NCBI RefSeq assembly: GCF_002327085.1
Contig: NZ_CP023429.1
Span: 2,160,383 to 2,224,382, forward strand
DNA: 64,000 nucleotides
Reading direction: 5' to 3'
From: Neisseria weixii
Lineage (GTDB): Bacteria; Pseudomonadota; Gammaproteobacteria; Burkholderiales; Neisseriaceae
The notes below the pieces were generated by a model. The model was given only the letters and a program-made list of their open reading frames with translations, was not told the origin of the DNA and ran no database searches. How positions within the stretch are numbered: the stretch's first letter is position 1; every line of letters starts with the position of its first letter. Below, piece by piece: positions 56,593-64,000 of the stretch. The translations under genes were made by a program, and so were the position numbers.

Positions 56593-59003
56593 TTAGAACA
56601 ATGAATCCAATTGTTTACTGCCATCACCGTTATTGGTATTGGTTGGTGGCAACGGTGTTTCTGCCGGAGCCGAACGCGGCGCTTCATTGCCTGAAAGGCG
56701 CGACGTACCCTCACGATTGGTCGTGGTCGCAGGAGAAGATCGGCGCGGCGCGGCATTACTGCGTGGCACGCTGCCGCTGTTATCCAACGACAAATCAGTG
56801 TTGGTCACCTGACGCTCTTTCATATAGTACTCACCGTCTTTGGTGACTGTACCTTCCGGCACTTTCATACCGACAATTTTAGTGCCTTTCAGAGCAAAGC
56901 GCATGTATTCAACCCATACCGGCACCGCAATCGTACCACCATAACCGGCCTTACCCATACTTTTCGGTTTATCGAAACCGATATACACTGCGGTGACCAC
57001 GCTTGGATTAAAGCCGATAAACCATGCATCTTTGTTGTCGTTGGTGGTACCGGTTTTGCCGGCAATATCTGAACGACCCAAGGTATTTGCACTGCGCGCC
57101 GTACCGGAACGCACAACATCCTGCATGATTTTATACATGATGTATGCATTACGCGGATCAATTGCCTGCGGCGCATTTTCTCCGGCTACCAACGGCTGCA
57201 TCTGCGCACGCAAACGGCCTTGGCTGTCGTAAATCTTATCAATCACATGCGCCGATACGCGGTACCCACCATTGGCAAATACAGCATAGCCTTCAGCCAT
57301 GCGCAGCGGCGTGGTTTCACCGGTACCCAAAGCCATCGACAGCGTAGGTGGAATTTCAGACGGCTTAAAGCCAAAACGCTGAATATACTGTTGGGCATAG
57401 TTCACACCAATCGACATCAAAATACGGATAGACACCATATTTTTCGAAGCAGTCAACGCTTGACGCAACGTGATGTAACCCGAGTAGCGGCCGTCTGAAT
57501 TTTTAGGCGTCCACACCGTACCGTTAGTCCCCTTACCCGGCAAAGAAATCGGCGCATCGTTGATTTGAGTCGAAGCAGTCATACCTTTTGCCAAAGCCGC
57601 CGAATATACGAATGGTTTAAACGTTGAACCCGGTTGACGCATGGCTTGGGTCGCTCGGTTGAATGTTTTGCTGTGATAGTCATAGCCCCCACCAAAGCGC
57701 GTACCGCACCGGTTTTCGCATCCAACGACACCAGCGCACCTTGCAGCAATGGTTCTTGAACTACACGCCAATTGTCGCCACTACCCTTCAAGCGGATAAT
57801 CGAGCCACGCCGAATGCGGTCATCACCCATTTTTTTATTCTCTACTGCGCGTGCGGCAAAGCCTAATGCATTGCTATTCAGCGTCACTTTACGACCGCTC
57901 GGCAATTGAACCTGAATACTTCTCTTAGCCGTTTCCAACACGACCGCCGGCACCATACCGTCTACAGTATAAAGTGTTGAAAGATGCTGGCTGACTGCGT
58001 CTTCTACATCATCAACTTTGGATAAATCGATAAAATTTTCCGCACCACGATAGCTGCTACCGCGATCAAAGTTACGCAAAGTACGACGCAGCGCAGCGGT
58101 TGCTGCTTTTTGATGATCGGTGCTAACTGTGGTGTACACTTTAAAACCTTGGGTATAAGCATCTTCACCGTATTTTTCGTACAACTCTTGACGCACCATT
58201 TCCGCCACATACAGCGCATTTTGATCGATTTTTTGCACAAACCGCTCATAATGCAGCTCTTCTTTCAATGCTTTATCACGCTGTTGCGTGGTAATCATGC
58301 CCTCTTCGGCCATATTGTTCAAAATATAAGTCTGACGGATTTTGGCACGCTCAGGATTTACAATCGGATTATAAGCAGAAGGCGCTTTAGGCAAACCAGC
58401 CAACATAGTCGCTTCAGCCAAAGACAAATCTTTCACACTTTTGTTGAAATAAATTTGTGCTGCCGAAGTAAAGCCATAGGAACGTTGGCCTAAGTAAATT
58501 TGGTTGAAATACAGCTCCAAAATCTGATCTTTACTCAAGGATTGTTCAATTTTATAGGCCAGTAATGCCTCATTGAATTTACGGGTAAATGTGCGCTCGC
58601 TACTCAAATAGAAATTTTTGGCAACCTGCTGCGTGATGGTACTGGCACCGGATTGAACACCACCCGCCACCACATTACCCACAACAGCACGGGCAACACC
58701 GATTACATCCACGCCCCAATGTTCATAAAAGCGCTTGTCTTCTGCCGCCACTACGGCATCTTTAAGAACTTTCGGGAAATTTTCAATTCTTGTAAACTCA
58801 CGGCGCTCTTCACCATATAAACCAATTACTTCGCCGTCTGAAGAATAAACAGTAAGCGGCATTTTCGGTTGGTAGTGTTGTAAAGTATCCAGCGAAGGGA
58901 GTTTTGGATAAGTGACCAAAATTGCTATTGCAATCAACCCAATACCAAAAAGGACTAATCCGAGGAGCAACCCAATACAAGTAGTTATAATCTTTTTAAT
59001 CAT
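56593..59003 (-). CDS. mrcA: penicillin-binding protein 1A, frameshifted as sequenced
   Basis: A bifunctional peptidoglycan synthase in the inner membrane. A short cytosolic end and membrane segment (CIGLLLGLVLFGIGLIAIAI) lead to the glycosyltransferase domain with AAEDKRFYEHWGVD and GASTITQQVAKNFYL. The transpeptidase domain has STFKPF near residue 461, SKN near 521, and KTGTTND. The frame breaks near 57687 in a GGGGG run; one more G restores ALVGGYDYHSKTFNRATQAM. Full length is about 802 residues. The C-terminus has a serine/threonine/proline-rich tail. It is divergent from pilMNOPQ, the usual order in proteobacteria. Confidence 0.92.
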
Positions 59004-59153
59004 GACCAATTAATATTTTGCCATCAAAGGCATTAAATAAAGTAAAATAGCTAACCGTTTCTATAAAACACAGTTACCGGTGTGCAAAGAAAAGAATCCC
59101 TCACGGATATCGAAACTGTTACTCACTTCGTAATGATACAGGGAAGTCATATT

Positions 59154-60260
59154 ATGCGCTTATCAAAAAGCACTAAAAATACAACTACAAAAACTAATAA
59201 ATCACCAAGCGGGTTAAACAACCGTACTGCTATCGGCATCGACATCAGCCAACATGCCATTAAGATGGTTCAGCTGTCAGGACGTAGTTTAAACCAAATT
59301 CAGTTGGAAAAATACGTTATTACCAAACTGCCTAAGAATATTGTCAAAGGTAACAAAATTCAAGACTACGAACAACTTGTTACTTATTTGCAACATAGTT
59401 ATACCCAACTGCGTACCTCTTGCAAAAATTTCGTTGCCGCCATTCCGCAAAGCACCGCAACCGTAGAACAAGTTATCTACAATCCGAAACACACCGATTT
59501 AGATTTGGAAGATTTTGCCGAATCTGAAGTTTCTCAAATCGGCCCGGTTGAAGAGATGAATTACGATTACCAAGTGACCGGTACTTCTGTTTCCCCTGCC
59601 GGCCAGCATGTACTGATGGTGGCTTCTCGCAAAGACGACATCGAACCGCGCATTGAGATGTTTGAGAACGCGGGCATGGATTTGTATGCGATGGATTTAG
59701 ATTTATTGGCCCAGCGCAATGCTTATGCCTACTGGATCAATCATCATGCACCTGAATTGACCAATGAGAAAATCGCTGTATTCGGCATCTATGCCACGCA
59801 AATGTATGCGTTGATTATGCAAAACGGTCAAATTCTCTACAAGCAAGAAACGCCGGTCAGTACAGAACAATTAAACCAATTAATCCAACGTACTTATCAA
59901 GTCACCGAAGAAAAAGCGGGCCAAATGATGGTAGCGGCAACCCGGCCGTCAGATTACCAAACCCAAATTGCCGATCGCTTTAACGTGCAGGTCGCACAAG
60001 AAGTACAACGAGTTTTGCAGTTTTACTACACCACACAAAACACGGAAACTTTCTCAAATGTCAAACACATTTTGCTCACAGGTGCGCCCTCTCAGCAAAA
60101 CGGCTTGGCCGAAAGCATTTTCTCGCAAACCAATACGCCGACTCAATGTGTTCATCCAGTAACCTACACTGAGCGAAGCAGCAAAATAGATTTACCACAA
60201 CTACAAATAGATGCGCCATCGTTAACCATGGCTTTCGGATTAGCTTTAAGGGGATTGTAA
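59154..60260 (+). CDS. pilM: type IV pilus inner membrane platform protein PilM
   Basis: PilM is an actin-like cytosolic protein that binds the N-terminus of PilN and links the pilus motors to the alignment complex. The 368-residue protein has AIGIDISQHAIKMVQLSG near residue 24, FVAAIPQSTATVEQV, and ILLTGAPSQQNGL with the second nucleotide-binding glycines. The ATG at 59154 gives the family length; a longer frame to 59082 has no good ribosome binding site. It heads the pilMNOPQ operon, divergent from mrcA. Confidence 0.93.
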   Translation: MRLSKSTKNTTTKTNKSPSGLNNRTAIGIDISQHAIKMVQLSGRSLNQIQLEKYVITKLPKNIVKGNKIQDYEQLVTYLQHSYTQLRTSCKNFVAAIPQSTATVEQVIYNPKHTDLDLEDFAESEVSQIGPVEEMNYDYQVTGTSVSPAGQHVLMVASRKDDIEPRIEMFENAGMDLYAMDLDLLAQRNAYAYWINHHAPELTNEKIAVFGIYATQMYALIMQNGQILYKQETPVSTEQLNQLIQRTYQVTEEKAGQMMVAATRPSDYQTQIADRFNVQVAQEVQRVLQFYYTTQNTETFSNVKHILLTGAPSQQNGLAESIFSQTNTPTQCVHPVTYTERSSKIDLPQLQIDAPSLTMAFGLALRGL

Positions 60261-60261
60261 T

Positions 60262-60873
60262 ATGATTGAACTTATTAAAATTAACCTTCTTCCTTATCGG
60301 GAAGAAATTAAACAACGTAAAAAGCAACAGTTCAAAATATTAATGCTGACTGCTTTGCTGATTGGTCTAGGCCTATCGGCATTAACTTATCTGAGCATTA
60401 ATGGTGCCATCGACAGCCAACAAGGCCGCAATGCATTCCTTGAGTCGGAAATTAAAAAGTTGGATGACGACTTGGGCGAAATTAAAAAGTTGCAGGCAGA
60501 AAAAGAAAATTTCTTAGCCAAAAAAATCAAGGTTGAAGAATTGCAGGAAAAACGCTCACAAGCGGCATACATTATTGATACGCTGAATGTTTTGACACCT
60601 GACAATACCTACCTGACTGCTTTAGAAGCTGAGAATCCGACTACATACAAGGTAACCGGGCGTGCCATCAGCGACAACAAAATCGCCGTATTTATGCGTG
60701 CATTGCCAAGCACAGGCGTATTTTCTCAACCTGAATTGTTAAGCATCAAAAAAGTAGAAAATTATCAAGAATTTACTCTGCGTGTCTTACTGACTCAAAA
60801 CACTGCTCCTGTGGCCAATCTTACCGCTTCGGAAGCTATGCTTCAGACGACACCTGCACAGGAGGTAAAATAA
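60262..60873 (+). CDS. pilN: type IV pilus biogenesis protein PilN
   Basis: A bitopic inner-membrane protein that pairs with PilO. The 203-residue protein begins MIELIKINLLPYREE; INLLPYR is the segment that docks into PilM. A single membrane helix (ILMLTALLIGLGLSALTYLS) is followed by a coiled-coil stretch (EIKKLDDDLGEIKKLQAEKE) and a small periplasmic domain. It starts one base after the pilM stop and abuts pilO. Confidence 0.94.
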   Translation: MIELIKINLLPYREEIKQRKKQQFKILMLTALLIGLGLSALTYLSINGAIDSQQGRNAFLESEIKKLDDDLGEIKKLQAEKENFLAKKIKVEELQEKRSQAAYIIDTLNVLTPDNTYLTALEAENPTTYKVTGRAISDNKIAVFMRALPSTGVFSQPELLSIKKVENYQEFTLRVLLTQNTAPVANLTASEAMLQTTPAQEVK

Positions 60874-61551
60874 ATGGCTACTGCAAAGAAATTAAAAGAT
60901 ATTGATGTTCAAAGCCTTTACTTGCTTAGCGCACCTGCTAAGTTGGTTTTGGCGGCATTGTCGATTTTAGCAATTTTGGTCATTGGCTACTTTGCCTTAT
61001 TCAAAGGTCAATTGGAAACATTGGCGCAACACGAAGAAACCGAAGTTAAGCTCAAAGAAACTTACACCAAGAAAAGTATTGAAGCTGCCAGTCTGAACAA
61101 TCTGCAAGCCGAATTAACATCAATTCGCTCTGCATTTAATGTATTGCTCAAACAATTACCGACCGATGCTGAGATTCCAACCTTAATTCAAGAATTGCAT
61201 CAGGCCGGTTCGACCAACGGTTTGCGCTTAGACAGCGTGTTGCCGCAACCACCGGTACCCGACGGCCCCATTGAAAAGCTGCCTTATGAAATTGCCATTA
61301 CCGGCAAATACAACCAAATCAGCCAATTTACCCGTGGTGTCGGCGAGCTTTCACGCATTATTACTTTGGAATCCTTGAAAATCACACAATCAACGGAAGA
61401 CAAAAACAGCAAAGATGGCAAAGGTGATGTACTCACACTGAGTGCAACGGCCACTACTTATAAAGCGCGACCTGCTGAAGAAGTTGCTGCCGAACAACAA
61501 GCAGCCGAAGAAGCCAAGCAAAACGGCGACTCCGGCAAACCACAAGAATAG
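60874..61551 (+). CDS. pilO: type IV pilus biogenesis protein PilO
   Basis: PilO forms heterodimers with PilN in the periplasm. The 225-residue protein has one membrane helix (LVLAALSILAILVIGYFALF), a coiled coil (about 50-95), and a ferredoxin-like periplasmic domain with LPYEIAITGKYNQISQFTRGV. The alanine/glutamate-rich tail after residue 195 is low in complexity. It follows pilN with no gap and precedes the pilP start by 21 bases. Confidence 0.94.
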   Translation: MATAKKLKDIDVQSLYLLSAPAKLVLAALSILAILVIGYFALFKGQLETLAQHEETEVKLKETYTKKSIEAASLNNLQAELTSIRSAFNVLLKQLPTDAEIPTLIQELHQAGSTNGLRLDSVLPQPPVPDGPIEKLPYEIAITGKYNQISQFTRGVGELSRIITLESLKITQSTEDKNSKDGKGDVLTLSATATTYKARPAEEVAAEQQAAEEAKQNGDSGKPQE

Positions 61552-61572
61552 AAAAAGTAATATAGGGAAATC

Positions 61573-62166
61573 ATGAAAAATACTATCTTACTCCTAGGCG
61601 TTTTTAGCATTGCGGCATGCACCCCGACTTATGATGATTTAAGTCAATGGATGACACAAACCCGCGCAGATGCCAAGAAACACATTATTCCTTTTGAAGA
61701 ACCGACTGTAACGCCGCCTAAAGCGTATATTCCGCCAAGCTATTCTGGTCCGAACGCATTCGATTATCGACGCCTACAGAATTTGACTGCAAGAACCGGC
61801 AGTAATGCACCTAACCTGCGCCGTACCAAAGAGACTTTAGAAGCTTTCAGCTTAGAAAACCTCCGTTATGTTGGCAGCTTGCGTAGTGACAACCGTATTT
61901 CCGGCTTCATCCAAGCCGAAAATCATGTTTACACTGTCGTACCGGGTAATTACATTGGGCAAAATTACGGTAAAATCCAAAAGATTACCGAAGATAAAAT
62001 CATCATTACCGAAATGGTTGAAGACAGCTACGGCAACTGGATTTACCGCACAGCCGAATTGCCTTTAAGCAGTCAGCCGGACAGCAGCAACCTGCCGCAA
62101 ACCGTTACACCTACAGCACAACAATCTGCACCTGTCGGCGAAAATGCTGCGCTTGTTACAAATTAA
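61573..62166 (+). CDS. pilP: type IV pilus lipoprotein PilP
   Basis: PilP is an inner-membrane-attached lipoprotein that joins PilN/PilO to the secretin PilQ. The 197-residue protein has a lipobox, SIAAC, with Cys17 as the lipidated residue. After a proline-rich, flexible stretch the beta-sandwich HR domain runs from about residue 90 ([19 protein letters not shown]) with [19 protein letters not shown]. The tail is glutamine- and alanine-rich. It ends 19 bases before the pilQ start. Confidence 0.94.
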   Translation: MKNTILLLGVFSIAACTPTYDDLSQWMTQTRADAKKHIIPFEEPTVTPPKAYIPPSYSGPNAFDYRRLQNLTARTGSNAPNLRRTKETLEAFSLENLRYVGSLRSDNRISGFIQAENHVYTVVPGNYIGQNYGKIQKITEDKIIITEMVEDSYGNWIYRTAELPLSSQPDSSNLPQTVTPTAQQSAPVGENAALVTN

Positions 62167-62185
62167 ATTAAGGGGTCTCACTATT

Positions 62186-64000
62186 ATGAAAATCAATCGT
62201 ATGACAAAACTCTTTGCTGCTCTGAGCATGGCAATGGCTGTTCAGACGGCCTTTGCCGGCAATATCACCGATATCAACGTATCGACTTTGCCTGACAACC
62301 AAAAAATCATCAAAATCCGTTTTGATCGCGACATTACCAGCCCTACCGGTTTTGTGACTTCTACACCTGCACGCATCGCCTTGGATTTTGCCAATACCAA
62401 CATTCAATTGTCACAACCGGTATTGGAATATTCAGACCCTTTATTGAGCCAAATTACCGCGGCTCAGAATAATAACCGTGCACGCATTTTGTTGGGGTTG
62501 AACAAAACGGGTCAATATAATACCGAAATCCGTGGTGACGAAGTATGGGTTTATGTCAGCGAAGCCTCCGATCAAAATGTGGCTACTCCAGCAAGCACCC
62601 ATTCTGCTCCTGCTCCCGCACCGACTCCGCCGCCACGCGTTCCTCTCAAGCCAGCCAAGTCGCTACCAGTGCCAATGTTGACTTTCGCAAAGGTTCGCGC
62701 AACTCAGGTGTCGTAGAATTATCAGCCCCTACCTTCTCAGGCAGCCCTGATATGAAACAAGAACGTGACCGTGTAGTCATTACCTTAAAAAATCACCCCC
62801 TGCCAACTCAAGCGCAGCGCAATTTAGATGTAGGCGACTTCAATACGCCGGTGCAAAACGTGACTTTAAAACGCATCGGCAATGCGACACAATTGATTAT
62901 CCGCACCAAAGGCAATTGGGACATCAGCACCCAATCTGCTGCCGGCCGCCATACCTTTGAAATCGTGCCTAAAGCTGCGACAACCGAAAGCCGTGGCTTA
63001 CACAACAATGCCAACAAATCTTTCAACGGCCGTAAAATTTCTTTGGATTTCCAAGACGTAGAAGTCCGCACTATTTTGCAGATTTTGTCTAAAGAGTCAG
63101 GCGTAAACATCGTAGCCAGCGATACGGTTAACGGCAAAATGACTTTGTCGTTAAAAGACGTACCTTGGGATCAGGCATTAGATTTGGTGATGCAGGCACG
63201 TAACTTAGACATGCGCCGCCAAGGCAATATCATCAATATTGCTCCGCGTGATGAATTACTGGCTAAAGACAAAGCATTCTTACAAGCAGAAAAAGAGATT
63301 GCCGAATTAGGCCCATTGTTGTCGCAAACCTTCCAATTGAAATACAAAAACGTTGAAGAATTCCGCAAGATTTTGCGTATTGACGAGAACGGCAGCAGCA
63401 GTGGCAGCAACAGCCGCAATACATTGCTGAGCAACCGCGGCAGCGCCTTGATTGACCCTGCTACCAACACCTTGATTGTTACAGATAATCACAGTGTGAT
63501 TGAGAAATTCCGCAAACTGATTAACGAACTGGACGTTCCGACACGCCAAGTCATGGTTGAAGCACGAATCGTAGAAGCAGATGAAGGCTTCTCACGCGAT
63601 TTGGGTGTGAAATTCGGCTATAACGACGTGAAAGGCCGCAATCTCGGCGTGAAAGGCAATACTTGGGGCTCAAGCTGGTCAAATGCTGTGAATAATACTG
63701 GTAATGCTTTAGAAATAAGCCCAAACATCAGCCTGCCAACCACTAATGCGGCAACCACGTCAATTGCCTTGGTTCGCTCGTTTGCCTCTGGCGCATTGGG
63801 CTTGGAATTGGCCGCAGCGGAAGGCCAAAACAAGAGCAAAACCATTTCCAATCCGCGCGTGCTGACACAAGACCGTAAAGAAGCGGCCATCGAATCGGGT
63901 ACGGAAATTCCTTACCAAGAAGCGACTTCGAGCGGCGCCACTTCGGTATCGTTCAAAAAAGCGGTGTTGGGCTTGACGGTAACGCCAAATATCACGCCTG
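62186..64000 (+). CDS. pilQ: type IV pilus secretin PilQ, partial and frameshifted as sequenced
   Basis: PilQ forms the outer-membrane pore through which the pilus passes. It has a signal peptide ([19 protein letters not shown]) and AMIN-type domains, the first ending near 62570. The frame breaks near 62640 in a low-complexity proline region; one more base restores [20 protein letters not shown]-domains follow with [20 protein letters not shown] and [11 protein letters not shown], then the secretin domain with [21 protein letters not shown] and [15 protein letters not shown]. The window ends inside the secretin domain, so the C-terminus and stop codon are not seen. It is the last member of pilMNOPQ visible here. 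Confidence 0.92.

Noticed and set aside
1..64000. CRISPR array or prophage region
   Set aside because: No regularly spaced identical repeats with unique spacers, and no phage structural genes, were seen; the repeats present are uptake sequences, dRS3-type, Correia and insertion sequence elements.

Overview
The window comes from a Neisseria-type betaproteobacterium (family Neisseriaceae). The main evidence is dozens of copies of the neisserial DNA uptake sequence core GCCGTCTGAA. Most are in the AG form (AGGCCGTCTGAA) and many are paired as inverted repeats that serve as gene-end terminators. Supporting evidence is a Correia element, dRS3-type repeats, and the arrangements misRS, tatABC-pglL, rpsP-rimM-trmD-rplS and mrcA/pilMNOPQ. 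The species cannot be named from the sequence alone.

Layout. 1-5.4 kb: a preQ1 riboswitch with queF and yhhQ (queuosine), tRNA-Arg, ispB, rplU-rpmA, and a UbiM-like ubiquinone hydroxylase. 5.4-8.0 kb: two tandem type IV pilin genes behind a near-perfect sigma-54 promoter with upstream repeats, and a decayed pilin accessory gene (TfpX/TfpZ type). 8.1-12.5 kb: tRNA-Asn and a five-gene operon encoding a FimV-like TPR membrane protein, a receiver-like protein, a conservon/MglA-like small GTPase, a protein with a possible roadblock-like domain, and a roadblock protein. 12.6-24 kb: rlmD, an L,D-transpeptidase, argC, an S24-type repressor with a palindromic divergent region, erpA, ubiB, ychF and tyrS. 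24-27 kb: an IS630-family element beside a truncated nitroreductase, then a luciferase-like monooxygenase. 27-37 kb: a DMT transporter, hisH-hisA-hisF-hisI-hisE with unrelated genes between them, hinT, tatABC and the pilin O-glycosylation ligase pglL. 37-46.5 kb: misRS, a Pat-like acetyltransferase, the rpsP operon and betT. 46.6-56.6 kb: pepN, fadE, and a damaged hydroxycinnamate-catabolism locus (MarR regulator, half a transporter, a second IS630 copy, half a hydratase-lyase), then a thioesterase and an IS3 remnant. 56.6-64 kb: mrcA divergent from pilMNOP and the start of pilQ, which runs off the window.

Type IV pili are the common thread: pilins, accessory gene, secretin operon, pilin glycosylation, and the GTPase/roadblock/FimV-like operon, which may control pilus activity or position (inference).

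About a dozen genes, including hisA, hisE, mrcA, pilQ, rlmD and fadE, carry single-base deletions, mostly in short homopolymers, and resume perfectly in another frame. This looks like a sequencing or assembly indel problem rather than gene decay. I report these genes at full span. The TfpZ-like gene, the two IS-truncated catabolic genes and the truncated nitroreductase look truly broken.
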